Notes under the pieces: model-generated
Told to the model about the DNA's origin: nothing
Database searches by the model: none
The model's input: the letters and a program-made list of their open reading frames with translations, nothing else
Part shown: one piece after another, positions 6,656 to 14,626 of the stretch
Position numbering within the stretch: the first letter of the stretch is position 1
Layout: each line of letters starts with the position of its first letter
DNA from: a virus
IMG/VR virus record: IMGVR_UViG_3300020281_000122
Coordinates: 1 to 24,747 of that record
Length of the DNA: 24,747 nucleotides
Direction: 5' to 3' (one strand)
Position numbers and translations under genes: made by a program

Positions 6656-7122
6656 ATTATACCTTTTTTCTTAGCAATAATTGCTAGGACAGTTACTACA
6701 CCTGCACATAAAGCAGTAATTAATATTGCCAAAACAGTTTTTAAAATTATATCTTCAATTTTTTCTTTTCTTTTTTGCCGATCAATTGCAGCTTGTTTAC
6801 GTCTTTTTCTTGCTTCAGAGCAATGCGCCAAATAATCTGTGTAGAGATTAGGTCTGCCATAAAGTTGCATAAATTCTCTAAGTTGCTCTTTCTTTCTTCT
6901 TATTTCTTCTAAAGCCATAAATTCTTCTAGGTCATTGTCTTGTTTACCTAAAAAATTAGTCCACAAACTGTTTTTACGTTTATGTAAATCTTTTTGTAAT
7001 TGATCCTCTGCGCTTACAAATTTGCCTATGGCTGCTCCTGCCGAACTTATCTCCTTACCATTTTCGATGGTTTTTTTAATGACAGCATAAGCTGCATTGG
7101 CTGCTGCCAACATCTCAAGCAT
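6652..7122 (-). CDS. Membrane-anchored conserved phage protein (156 aa)
   Basis: Residues 1-34 form an Ala-rich helix (MLEMLAAANAAYAVIKKTIE). A charged segment with LHKRKNSLWTNFLGKQDNDLEEFMALE (here only described, residues 47-72) and a long helix (about 65-125) follow. One strong membrane helix lies at about 127-150 (LKTVLAILITALCAGVVTVL) and is followed by AKKKGII. The positive patch RKRRKQ before the membrane helix sets a cytoplasmic-N orientation. I recall similar proteins (AANAAYAVIK, LREFMQLYGRP) in cyanophages and other marine phages, with no known function. Position next to an XhlA-like protein suggests an envelope role such as a lysis accessory, but a particle protein with a membrane anchor used in entry is equally possible. 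Confidence 0.7.
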   Translation of the reverse strand: MLEMLAAANAAYAVIKKTIENGKEISSAGAAIGKFVSAEDQLQKDLHKRKNSLWTNFLGKQDNDLEEFMALEEIRRKKEQLREFMQLYGRPNLYTDYLAHCSEARKRRKQAAIDRQKRKEKIEDIILKTVLAILITALCAGVVTVLAIIAKKKGII

Positions 7123-7141
7123 AACATAATTTACCTACGTA

Positions 7142-7312
7142 TTAGTTTTTAATAATTATTGATATTAGAAGCACGATGGTTGTACCTGCTGATCCAATTA
7201 GTACAGCTTCTAGTCTTTTAACTCTATTAAGTAACTCTATAAATCTTTCCTGGCTAAGTGCTGCTAGTGTATCTAATTCAGCCTTTACAGATTGCACACT
7301 AGGTTTTGCCAT
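7142..7312 (-). CDS. XhlA-like small membrane protein (56 aa), holin accessory candidate
   Basis: Found by hand translation: the ATG at 7312 overlaps the stop of the preceding 58-aa gene (TGATG) and the frame ends at TAA 7144-7142. It starts MAKPSVQSVKAELDTLAALS. An amphipathic helix with heptad-like spacing (about residues 5-35, RFIELLNRVKRLEAV) is followed by one hydrophobic span at about 36-53 (LIGSAGTTIVLLISIII) and a short KN end. N-terminal helix plus C-terminal membrane anchor, with an R-V-K-R-LE sequence just before the span, is the layout of the hemolysin XhlA family that works with holins. The match is to layout rather than a confirmed alignment. It could also be a membrane-bound virion component. 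Confidence 0.68.
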   Translation of the reverse strand: MAKPSVQSVKAELDTLAALSQERFIELLNRVKRLEAVLIGSAGTTIVLLISIIIKN

Positions 7313-7488
7313 CAATCAGCATCCTCTATTTTATTGCCTTCCTTGACCCATTCTTGGATTGCTTGGTAGTCTATATTATCAGGAGCTAAAGGTATATGTA
7401 AGATTATATTAGAATTACTTTTAGTAGCTCTATAACTACATAATTTTCCTGTTGCTGGGTCTATATTTTTTTTAACACTATCAAACAT
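7312..7488 (-). CDS. Small tail-region protein (58 aa)
   Basis: Found in the gap between the last fibre and the membrane proteins. The ATG at 7488 has an AGGAG ribosome site that overlaps the stop of the fibre gene at 7500-7498. The 58 residues start MFDSVKKNIDPATGKLCSYR and end IQEWVKEGNKIEDAD. The closing pattern D-Y-x-x-I-Q-x-W-V-x-EGN-x-IE-x-AD is one I recall from many small proteins that follow tail-fibre genes in marine phages, where it is thought to be a fibre-associated or fibre-assembly piece. There is no membrane span or catalytic motif. Stop overlaps the next start (TGATG). Confidence 0.75.
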   Translation of the reverse strand: MFDSVKKNIDPATGKLCSYRATKSNSNIILHIPLAPDNIDYQAIQEWVKEGNKIEDAD

Positions 7489-7497
7489 AAATTACTC

Positions 7498-8610
7498 CTA
7501 TAACTCTGCTGTTACTGCAACTTTTGAACTTGCATTATTAAACCTAAAAAATCCTGCATGACCTGCAGTACCACCACTTATATCTGTCTGATTATAAAAT
7601 TCTATTCTTTGTGGATTGGATACACTTAAAGCAACATCGTCAATAGCATCATTAGAATTATTTCTAATAAAAACCATACCATTACTAACATCAGTTACTT
7701 CACCAGTTGGATTTGTTCTCATAGGAGTTGGTAATTCCACCACACCATAAACTGTTGTAGAATTATATGTTATACCAGGTGCAAGTGTACCACTTGAATT
7801 TTCAGCACCATCTGCAATCACAGTGTAATACCTCTGACACAAAGCTAGTTCTTCCCCAAATGACCTATGCTCAAATGGTGTGGCTTGTGAGCCTACTTCT
7901 AGTTGTATTCCTGTAATAAAAAAGTTGTTATCTGTACTGGATGCTAAATTTCCAACACCTGCAAATCTTTTGTTATTTGTAATATCTTCCCATGTTTCGT
8001 TTATTGTGCCACCTGTAAAGTTACTACCTCCACCAAATCCAATATGTATTGCTAATCCTTCAGCATTAGTTTCTACTTGTGCAGAACCACCTGTATCAGC
8101 AGGTAAAGTAAAAGTAAATCTTTGGTAAGAAGTTGTTATACTAAATGCTTTTGACACACTTCTTGAAGTACCACTCGTTGCTCTAACAAAATTTACAACA
8201 ACAGTTTGTGCAGTGGTTGCTTTTGCATAAAAACTAAAAGTACATTTCTTTGCATCACTTGTTCCCCATTCAAAATGAGAAATATCTTGACCCTCTGCTC
8301 TATATGATATTGCATGAAACTCATCAGCAGCTACGGAAGTATCAGCAGTAGTTACATCATATTTTAAGGCTTTACTAAAACCTGCAGGAGCATCAGAATC
8401 TTGAGAAACAGTATATCTTGCAGCAGTTCCTGAAAGTGTACTTTTAAATCTATCTGTGCAAAAGTAACCTTGAGAACCACCGACATCAGCTACTGAGGTT
8501 GCCCTTTGTGCCACCTGTTGACTTCCATTAATTATGACGTTTCTACGACCTCCTATTTGGTCGTTAGTTATGACTTCACCCATCTTTGCTAATTCTGCTG
8601 CTTTGGTCAT
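7498..8610 (-). CDS. Tail fibre / receptor-binding protein (370 aa)
   Basis: The N terminus MTKAAELAKMGEVITNDQIG followed by GRRNVIINGSQQVAQR is a signature I recall from cyanophage and other marine-phage fibre proteins. The middle (about residues 45-215) is a beta-rich domain with a carbohydrate-binding-module feel (SFYAKATTAQTVVVNF, HIGFGGGSNFTG). It is followed by the typical ITGIQLEVGSQATPFEHR and EELALCQRYY box (about 230-262). The C-terminal 110 residues form a separate beta-rich head, the likely variable receptor-contacting part. It overlaps the S74 fibre by four bases (ATGA), so the two fibres are made together. The receptor cannot be deduced. Confidence 0.82.
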   Translation of the reverse strand: MTKAAELAKMGEVITNDQIGGRRNVIINGSQQVAQRATSVADVGGSQGYFCTDRFKSTLSGTAARYTVSQDSDAPAGFSKALKYDVTTADTSVAADEFHAISYRAEGQDISHFEWGTSDAKKCTFSFYAKATTAQTVVVNFVRATSGTSRSVSKAFSITTSYQRFTFTLPADTGGSAQVETNAEGLAIHIGFGGGSNFTGGTINETWEDITNNKRFAGVGNLASSTDNNFFITGIQLEVGSQATPFEHRSFGEELALCQRYYTVIADGAENSSGTLAPGITYNSTTVYGVVELPTPMRTNPTGEVTDVSNGMVFIRNNSNDAIDDVALSVSNPQRIEFYNQTDISGGTAGHAGFFRFNNASSKVAVTAEL

Positions 8611-9830
8611 TCTGCGTTCTCCAATGCTGTAACTTTTGCTTCGAGTGTCTCTATTCTTGTAAGTGCTTCTTGTAGTGATTTTGTTAAAAGAGGTACTAGT
8701 TTACTGTGGTCTATACCTTGTGGCTTTATTACAGTTTGCTCATCACCATTTTCATCTGTATAATTTTCAGTGGCATCTTTTTTACCACTAATTGCATGAG
8801 GAACAATATCTGAAACCTCGTGTGCTAAAAATCCATCAACAGTAGCAGTATCACCTATAAAATTAAATCTTACAGGTTTGAGTTGCTTTAATCTAGTTGT
8901 TGCATCAAAAGTATAGTTTACATTTTCTTTTAATCTATAATCAGAACTTGTGTTGTATGATACAGTAGCACCACCACCAGTTTGTTCTATTGAACCTATT
9001 TCAGCATCACTAGACCTTCTAAACCTAATAAAATAACCACCAACATTGTTAGTTTCGTTTTTAAGAGCAACTGCATCTAAATTTCCCATATTTGCTGTAT
9101 TTACCTGTAATTTAGCAGCAGGAGCAGTATTGTTTATTCCTACAGCACCCTCGTTTGACATATCAATATATATGGCATTTATAAATGAACTACCATCTAC
9201 GCCTTGTATAACAAAATCACCATCAGCTACTATAGATTGAAAAACAGCATTATTACCATCTTTCTTTATTGCTGCATATTGAGTGCCACCATCAAGAAGT
9301 CTCACTTCACCATTATCATCAGCATCTATTTGTACATTTCCTGCTACGTCTATTGATAAATCACCACTAGACAAATCAATTTCCGTGCCATCAATAGTTA
9401 TATTGTCTATGCTAACACCTGCATTAGCAGTGACTGCACCACTAAATGTTGTGCTACCTGAAACACCACCAGTTAATGTAGTAGCACCAGTAACATTAAG
9501 TGTACTTGACATAGTAACACCACTATCAAAGCTACCACCATTAGTCTTACTTACTGTATCTGCCACTGAGAATACGTCATACACAACAATAACAATCAAG
9601 TCATTAACACTAGCACCTTGTGCCAATACAACAGACGTACCACTGGTACTTGTATAGTCTGCACTACCTAGCAATACACCATTCTGAAATACATCAATGT
9701 AGTTTGTATCAACATAAGATAGAGTTACACCCTCACTACTAGCACCAGTAAATGTAGTCTGACTAGCAGTAGCTGTGTAGGTATGTACTCGTCTTACTCC
9801 GTTGCTTGGACTTGTTCCTATATATGGCAT
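8607..9830 (-). CDS. Tail fibre with self-cleaving S74 chaperone domain (407 aa)
   Basis: Residues 1-100 start MPYIGTSPSNGVRRVHTYTA and form a beta-rich particle-anchoring domain. Residues 110-270 contain shaft-type beta repeats (NVTGATTLTGGVSGSTTFSG). From residue 296 begins a Peptidase_S74 intramolecular chaperone: S-D-Y-R-L-K-E-N with Ser296 and Lys301 five residues apart, the spacing of the known Ser-Lys cleavage dyad of endosialidase chaperones. LKQLKPVRFNF, DGFLAHEV and a C-terminal coiled coil (about 383-405, SLQEALTRIETLEAKVTALE) follow. The chaperone drives trimerisation, then cuts itself off before Ser296, leaving a mature fibre of about 295 residues. The start is ATG at 9830, three bases after the previous stop. 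Confidence 0.9.
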   Translation of the reverse strand: MPYIGTSPSNGVRRVHTYTATASQTTFTGASSEGVTLSYVDTNYIDVFQNGVLLGSADYTSTSGTSVVLAQGASVNDLIVIVVYDVFSVADTVSKTNGGSFDSGVTMSSTLNVTGATTLTGGVSGSTTFSGAVTANAGVSIDNITIDGTEIDLSSGDLSIDVAGNVQIDADDNGEVRLLDGGTQYAAIKKDGNNAVFQSIVADGDFVIQGVDGSSFINAIYIDMSNEGAVGINNTAPAAKLQVNTANMGNLDAVALKNETNNVGGYFIRFRRSSDAEIGSIEQTGGGATVSYNTSSDYRLKENVNYTFDATTRLKQLKPVRFNFIGDTATVDGFLAHEVSDIVPHAISGKKDATENYTDENGDEQTVIKPQGIDHSKLVPLLTKSLQEALTRIETLEAKVTALENAE

Positions 9831-9833
9831 TGT

Positions 9834-10133
9834 TTACTCACCATTTTCTCTAAATGTTTTATAATCAGCTTTAACTTTATCTGTCCATATAGCATTAGCT
9901 ATTGCTTGTACACTTGCATCTTCACCACTTATATCTGTAGCTTTGTGAGTCCATGTTTTTGATCCATCACTTTCTACCACATAATCTGATGAAAAAGGTT
10001 GTAGTACATGACGATGCCTTGACCTACTTATTTCAGTACCATCTTCTTTAATAACTGTATCAGTTGCCACTTGTATATTCCAAGTGCCTACGACTTCTAT
10101 CTTTGGTACTTCTGTTATTTTTGTTATTGCCAC
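9834..10133 (-). CDS. Small fibre-module protein (99 aa), GTG start
   Basis: Translation begins at GTG (10133), supported by a strong AAGGAG seven bases upstream at 10146-10141. The product starts MAITKITEVPKIEVVGTWNI. It is beta-rich in the first half (VATDTVIKEDGTEI), has a charged SRHRHVLQPF stretch, and ends with a helix (QAIANAIWTDKVKADYKTF). I recall similar 90-100-aa hypothetical proteins between fibre genes in marine phages. No enzyme motif or membrane segment is visible. Likely a small structural or fibre-assembly protein, given its place between two fibre genes. Confidence 0.75.
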   Translation of the reverse strand: MAITKITEVPKIEVVGTWNIQVATDTVIKEDGTEISRSRHRHVLQPFSSDYVVESDGSKTWTHKATDISGEDASVQAIANAIWTDKVKADYKTFRENGE

Positions 10134-10140
10134 TTTATTT

Positions 10141-10146
10141 CTCCTT
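10141..10146 (-). promoter_or_regulatory. Strong ribosome binding site for a GTG start
   Basis: AAGGAG lies seven bases before GTG 10133, and no ATG in that frame gives a comparable start. This supports GTG as the initiator of the 99-aa fibre-module protein. Confidence 0.7.
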
Positions 10147-10750
10147 ATGAACCTTGTATTGCATATGCGAAAGTTAAACCAAAACCAAAATCTGTATTAG
10201 CAGTAAAAGTTCCAGTATTATCGTATCTTGTGAAAGTATATGTTTCTGTTGTACTAGGATTTAAGTTTGCATGATAATGATTGCCAGTTGTTTGATACTC
10301 TCTTGTATTTACAGTAAGATGACTACAGTTATCATGTATTGTAAAAGGTAAACCTGATATTTTACCTAAAGAAGTTGTTGATGAAGTTTGTCTAACTGCA
10401 AGTCTTATGTTTACTATAACCATATTACCAATTTTTGTGTATTTACCTAATGTAACATTGTTTGCAGAAGATTGACTATAGCCTGGGGTAAAAGTTCCTT
10501 CTTCATAATCATCAATTAAATTAGATGCAGTAGCAGAAGTTACACCAAGATGAACACCTTTATTAGAAGCACCAAAAACAATATTATCTGATAAAGTAGA
10601 TACACCAGTAACTCCTAATGTGTTTGATAAAGTAGTTGCACCAGTTACACCTAATGTGCCACCTACAGTTGTATTGCCACTTATTGTTGCACTATCAACA
10701 CTAATAGACGTAGGAAATACTGTTGTTATTTGATTGCCAAGATAACCCAT
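10145..10750 (-). CDS. Short tail-fibre-like beta-repeat protein (201 aa)
   Basis: The start is taken at ATG 10750 (MGYLGNQITTVFPTSISVDS), not at an upstream in-frame ATG at 10804. The 10750 start forms a TAATG overlap with the preceding stop and has GGAG eight bases upstream (10762-10759); the extra 18 residues would lie inside the upstream gene. Residues about 25-62 are shaft repeats: two 12-residue units reading TLGVTGATTLSN and TLGVTGVSTLSD, also near-identical in DNA (10661-10590). The C-terminal 120 residues are a beta-rich globular domain (GTFTPGYSQSSANNVTLGKY). It is probably a fibre or a decoration that trimerises with its neighbours. Confidence 0.8.
   Translation of the reverse strand: MGYLGNQITTVFPTSISVDSATISGNTTVGGTLGVTGATTLSNTLGVTGVSTLSDNIVFGASNKGVHLGVTSATASNLIDDYEEGTFTPGYSQSSANNVTLGKYTKIGNMVIVNIRLAVRQTSSTTSLGKISGLPFTIHDNCSHLTVNTREYQTTGNHYHANLNPSTTETYTFTRYDNTGTFTANTDFGFGLTFAYAIQGS
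10590..10661 (-). repeat. Two tandem 36-bp units inside a fibre gene
   Basis: Bases 10590-10625 and 10626-10661 are two direct copies of a 36-bp unit that differ at a handful of bases. Both encode a TLGVTG-x-x-TLS-x repeat of 12 residues. A related V-T-G-A-T-T-L segment is encoded in the S74 fibre near 9505-9480. Such repeats make up beta-structured fibre shafts and allow in-frame length changes by slippage or recombination. Confidence 0.8.
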
Positions 10751-11109
10751 TATGTAATCTCCATGATAGATAATGTAATCGACACCTTGTCTGCCACAGA
10801 ACAATCTATCTGCAATTTATCTGTAGTTTCTAAAACAACCTTATTACCTGATAATATTTCTAATGATGATCCTACTGGGATAGGTGCATCTTTCAGTAAG
10901 AATGTTGTTGTGTTCGTAGCTGCTCTACCACCACCACTTGTATCAGAAACTAACTTAACATCTGCTGTTACCTGGCTTGTATGAACATTTGCTATGACTA
11001 ATCCTAATATAACAGTCGTAGTGCTACTTGGTGTAGTGTATAAATCCTGTGGTGTTCCTGCACTTGAGGGCATCACATCGTGAGATACTACTTTAAAAGT
11101 GTTTGCCAT
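10750..11109 (-). CDS. Small beta-rich virion-type protein (119 aa)
   Basis: Starts MANTFKVVSHDVMPSSAGTP with a strong AAGGAG site about five bases upstream of the ATG at 11109. The whole chain reads as alternating beta strands (TTVILGLVIANVHTSQVTAD, TTTFLLKDAPIPVGSSLEIL, VVLETTDKLQIDCSV) and ends in VSITLSIMEIT. There is no helix, membrane span or catalytic motif. Proteins of this size and pattern, with 'LIIANVHTSQV-V' and 'IPVGSSLEIL-GKVVLE', occur next to fibre genes in cyanophages as I remember them, and are presumed structural. It most likely forms a small jelly-roll-like decoration or fibre-attachment piece. Confidence 0.75.
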   Translation of the reverse strand: MANTFKVVSHDVMPSSAGTPQDLYTTPSSTTTVILGLVIANVHTSQVTADVKLVSDTSGGGRAATNTTTFLLKDAPIPVGSSLEILSGNKVVLETTDKLQIDCSVADKVSITLSIMEIT

Positions 11110-11118
11110 TTTTTCTCC

Positions 11119-12360
11119 TTATCCTAAAGCTATTGCAAGTGCTACAGCATTTGACTCTGCCGTTGCTTCTGTTACAGCACCAATGTCACTTAGAACTTCA
11201 CTTGCGCTTCTACCTTCTATTGTTGTGCCATTTACTCTTAAAAAGTCATCGTCAACAACACCTGATCCGAAAGTAGCCACATTGCCACTAGATATACCTG
11301 ATGTTGGTATTTGTGATGTAAGTGCCAAAGTTCCTGCTGTTGTTGGTAAAACTATGCTGACATTACCTGAGAAATCTGAATGAGCAGGAGCAGTAAGTTG
11401 TGCGTAATGTGCATTACTTGATTCACAATAAAATTTTATGTTTGACTGAGATCCACCATTTTTAAGAACAATCTCACCAGTTTGTATATCTACGTTACCA
11501 TCTATTCTGACAACACCTGTGCCATTTGGACTTAGTGCAATATTACCATTACTTGTAGACACAATAGAGTTTGATTGAACATCTAAGTCACCACCTAATT
11601 GTGGAGAAGTGTCCTCAACAATATTTGACATAGTACCTGCTGCAAGACCTGAGACTAAAGCACTTCTTGTAATCTTTTTTAAACCACCACCAGATGTATC
11701 AACAGCCATCAAAACATCATCACTAGCCACACTTGTTATTGCTGACAATGAAGTTATTGATACTGGGTTGAAGTTTGTGCCATCAGCTATGAGTAAGTGA
11801 CCTGCTGTGTTTGTACCCATAGTTAGGTCATCGCCACTTATAGTGAGATCACCAGTAATTGTTGTATCGCCACCAACTGTTAAATTACCTGCAACAGCTA
11901 GTGTAGAGTCAGCAACAGTAGCATTTGGTGTATGTGTTAGGTAAGTAACAAATGATCCACTAATTTTACTTGCTAATGTAAGTGTGCCACCATCTGCAAT
12001 ACTCAGTTTATGCTGATCTGCGTTATCATCGCCCTGATCTGCTTTTAGCACTATACCTAATGCAGCACCTTCAACATTTGCAGCTATCTCTAAACTATCA
12101 TTAGTGCTTTCATCATATTGTATTGCTATGTCAGAGTTTGTTCCAAGTAACAGTGTTTGATTATCAATAATAGATAAACCTACTGCAAATGGTATCTTAG
12201 CTGTTGTTGTTTGTGTGCCATCTTTTAAAATACAAGTTGTTAAGGCAGTTGTTATACCATCAAACTCTTGATCCATACGATCTGCACGAATTTTGATGCC
12301 ATTATCTCTGTCATCTGTCCAATCGTATATTCTTGAAAATGTGCCACTACTAAAAGGCAT
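11119..12360 (-). CDS. Tail fibre protein (413 aa)
   Basis: The N-terminal MPFSSGTFSRIYDWTDDRDN and following GIKIRADRMDQEFDGI (about residues 1-37) is a widespread fibre N-terminal domain that attaches to the tail. Residues 60-340 are beta-rich with shaft-type repeats (LTVGGDTTITGDLTISGDDL, ISLSPNGTGVVRIDGNVDI-like segments). The last 60 residues form a Gly/Ser-rich stretch and a helical end (EATAESNAVALAIALG). It is the first and longest fibre after the nozzle gene, whose stop it overlaps (TAATG). No lyase or hydrolase signature is visible, so receptor binding rather than depolymerisation is the default assumption. Confidence 0.82.
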   Translation of the reverse strand: MPFSSGTFSRIYDWTDDRDNGIKIRADRMDQEFDGITTALTTCILKDGTQTTTAKIPFAVGLSIIDNQTLLLGTNSDIAIQYDESTNDSLEIAANVEGAALGIVLKADQGDDNADQHKLSIADGGTLTLASKISGSFVTYLTHTPNATVADSTLAVAGNLTVGGDTTITGDLTISGDDLTMGTNTAGHLLIADGTNFNPVSITSLSAITSVASDDVLMAVDTSGGGLKKITRSALVSGLAAGTMSNIVEDTSPQLGGDLDVQSNSIVSTSNGNIALSPNGTGVVRIDGNVDIQTGEIVLKNGGSQSNIKFYCESSNAHYAQLTAPAHSDFSGNVSIVLPTTAGTLALTSQIPTSGISSGNVATFGSGVVDDDFLRVNGTTIEGRSASEVLSDIGAVTEATAESNAVALAIALG

Positions 12361-13907
12361 TACAATGGCCCTCCTGGTAAGAAGTGAAAATTACTGTTTA
12401 TTATGCTGACAACCTGCGTTGATGATGCCACTTTGATCCTCAAAGAAGCTGATCTACCAAGCGATCCTACTGCTTTTCTTTTTTGTATTATTCCTGCTGC
12501 GATTGTATCGCCCCAAAAATCTAAATCCCATTCTGCTTCATCCCAAGCAGCAACCTCTGAATCAAATGACCCAGTTGATAAATTAATTCCTGATGGTGTT
12601 CTCTGATCTATAGCCAAACCAAAATCAAATGCTACATCACCTATAGCTTCAAATGTAGGCGCAATACTTGAGAACCTTTTTACACTCGATCTATCGCCAA
12701 AATAATTAAAAGCAAATGATACGTCAGCAGTAATGGCTGCTGATAAGTCTGCAACACCACCTATCTTATATACCTTGCCATCTGTTGTTCCAAAGTATGT
12801 ATCACCATTAAAGTTTGCAAAGACATGAGCAGGTATATTCTGAAATATAGCCCAAGCCCTTGTTATAGGGTTAAAAACGTGTTGGTTAAAAGTATCTGTT
12901 GCATCGCCAGTAGGATAATTAAAATATACCTTTGAGCCATCAGCAGAAACGTGTATTTGCCAACCAGTAGAAGTGCCTGTAGAAGCCACTTGGTTTATGA
13001 CTGTACCTCTTATTTTTTCACTTATAGCTGCTGCTCTATTACCAACTAGGTCTTGTCTAAAAACCTGTGATAAAGGTAAATATCCTTCTTTTGTTATAAT
13101 TATTAAATCACCACCAAGTTTAGCTATGGCTCTTGGCTCATTTATAGGTTCTGCTATCCTAAATGTACCAACCAATGCAAAACTAGATGCGCTAGGATCA
13201 GTACCAGAATAAACCAATACCTCACCACTACTCATTATCAAGGTTAGAAGGTCATCAATACCCTCACCACCATCTTGTGTCAAAACACCAATCTGTATTA
13301 GGTTACCACCAAATGTACCAACCAAACCTACAGGAAACTTAGTAAAATTACCTTGATGTGTGTCCACAGTAGCCGAATAGTAAAAATTCTGATCTGTGCC
13401 AGTAAAGTAATATAACCTGTTCTTATAGGCTGTAACACCCTTTAGTGTTGATGCACTAGCACTATCTGACAAGGTTATACTTAGGTTTGATGCTGAACTG
13501 CCATTCCAACTAAAGGGTGTATCTGCTCCATTTACAAAAATGGTTAAACCATTAAATTCAACTGTCTGAAATCTACCATTTGATAGACCTGTTTTTTTAC
13601 TAACAGCAGTACCAGAATCTATCTGATATAACGTGCCATTTGACCCTACAGCTAGTAACTGTCTGTTTGCTCCTGCATTATGTTCTACTAATGTTTCAAC
13701 ATTACCAGTGCCTATGCCTGTGCAAAAACTACTGTAACCTTCTCTTGTTGTTATCTTTTCCACAGTTGGAAAGAAATTACTCATCACTATTGCATCTGTT
13801 TGTGGCATAGCATCTAAGCTATCTCTTGAGTTCAAGCCACCAAAAGGTGCAGGTATATTTACAGATTTTACATTATATCTGTTTGCTGATCTTAATGGTT
13901 GAAGCAT
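12360..13907 (-). CDS. Tail nozzle / DNA-stabilisation-type protein (515 aa)
   Basis: After a short lead, residues 17-50 contain VNIPAPFGGLNSRDSLDAMP and NFFPTVEKITTREGY. This opening pattern (PAP-GGLN-RDSL-AMP-TDA, N-FP, R-GY) is one I recall in a very common podovirus protein that closes the head-tail channel, analogous to P22 gp10 or T7 gp12. The rest is made of repeated beta hairpins with propeller-like aromatic/Gly turns (LLAVGSNGTLYQI, GLTIFVNGADTPFSWNG, NRLYYFTGTDQNFYYS, TYFGTTDGKVYKIGG). It sits directly after the adaptor with a TAATG overlap, the expected order for a short tail. Precise equivalence to P22 or T7 proteins is inferred. Confidence 0.78.
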   Translation of the reverse strand: MLQPLRSANRYNVKSVNIPAPFGGLNSRDSLDAMPQTDAIVMSNFFPTVEKITTREGYSSFCTGIGTGNVETLVEHNAGANRQLLAVGSNGTLYQIDSGTAVSKKTGLSNGRFQTVEFNGLTIFVNGADTPFSWNGSSASNLSITLSDSASASTLKGVTAYKNRLYYFTGTDQNFYYSATVDTHQGNFTKFPVGLVGTFGGNLIQIGVLTQDGGEGIDDLLTLIMSSGEVLVYSGTDPSASSFALVGTFRIAEPINEPRAIAKLGGDLIIITKEGYLPLSQVFRQDLVGNRAAAISEKIRGTVINQVASTGTSTGWQIHVSADGSKVYFNYPTGDATDTFNQHVFNPITRAWAIFQNIPAHVFANFNGDTYFGTTDGKVYKIGGVADLSAAITADVSFAFNYFGDRSSVKRFSSIAPTFEAIGDVAFDFGLAIDQRTPSGINLSTGSFDSEVAAWDEAEWDLDFWGDTIAAGIIQKRKAVGSLGRSASLRIKVASSTQVVSIINSNFHFLPGGPL

Positions 13908-14626
13908 TAGACACTACCATAACCACTATCAGGCAAGTTATAACTATATGGGCTTACTCTTAATCTTCTTGCATCATCTAATGTAATAGTCGGTGAGCCA
14001 CCAGAACGTGATATAGCCTGTCTTAACTCTAGTTGATACTGCCTGTAATCTTCAGCAAAGTCTAAGCCGTGCATCTGTTTAAATCGCCAGGTTACACCCA
14101 TTTCTATTAATAATTCATCTAATATGCCTGTATCACTATCTACAGTAAAAGCTGCTTGAGATGTACCATCTGTCTTTTGATTCCAATGACTACTTACATA
14201 CTCAAAACCAACTGTTTCTGTTGCAGTAGGTGTAGGTGTAATATCAAACCTAAGTGCATTAGAACTTGGCTTTAATCTAAACCTTTGAGTAATACCTGCA
14301 CTAGCTGTTCCATGCCTGTCTAACTGATATTGTTGTGGTGTAAGTGGGCCAGTAAACTTATCTAAGTCAGTTCTATTAAAAGCCGTATCACCTACAAATC
14401 TGTCAAAATCAGTTGGTAGAGCATAAGATTGTGTACCATTAGCAGTAGAAAACGTATGCTCTTTTAACAATATAGGCCAAGTATGTGACCTCATAAGCTG
14501 TTTGCCTTCACGTTGCGCCAAAGCTAGTAACTGCCTTGCAGTTGGTGAAGTGTTACCAATTATTGTTGTTTCTCTTTCAAAACCTGTAAAATCAGCTACG
14601 TTTTGGCATATCGTCAATAGGCTCAT
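13907..14626 (-). CDS. Head-tail adaptor (239 aa)
   Basis: Mostly helical at the start (MSLLTICQNVADFTGFERET, ARQLLALAQREGKQLMRSHT, then WPIL). Next come beta strands with TQSYALPTDFDRFVGDTAFN, a GPLTPQQYQL turn, and a C-terminal helix (LDFAEDYRQYQLELRQAISR). This string (LL-LANREGK-L-RSH-WP-L, YALP-DFDRFV-DT-FN, GPL-PQ--Q) matches my memory of a common podovirus adaptor family that docks below the portal. It overlaps the preceding gene by 35 bases; the ATG at 14626 is supported by AGGA seven bases upstream (14637-14634). The order portal, capsid, adaptor, nozzle is conserved in short-tailed phages. Confidence 0.78.
   Translation of the reverse strand: MSLLTICQNVADFTGFERETTIIGNTSPTARQLLALAQREGKQLMRSHTWPILLKEHTFSTANGTQSYALPTDFDRFVGDTAFNRTDLDKFTGPLTPQQYQLDRHGTASAGITQRFRLKPSSNALRFDITPTPTATETVGFEYVSSHWNQKTDGTSQAAFTVDSDTGILDELLIEMGVTWRFKQMHGLDFAEDYRQYQLELRQAISRSGGSPTITLDDARRLRVSPYSYNLPDSGYGSV

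Noticed and set aside
10751-10804. Upstream in-frame start for the 201-aa fibre protein, giving 219 aa
   Set aside because: The added residues fall inside the preceding gene. ATG 10750 has a TAATG overlap and a GGAG at proper spacing, and begins a fibre-like N terminus.
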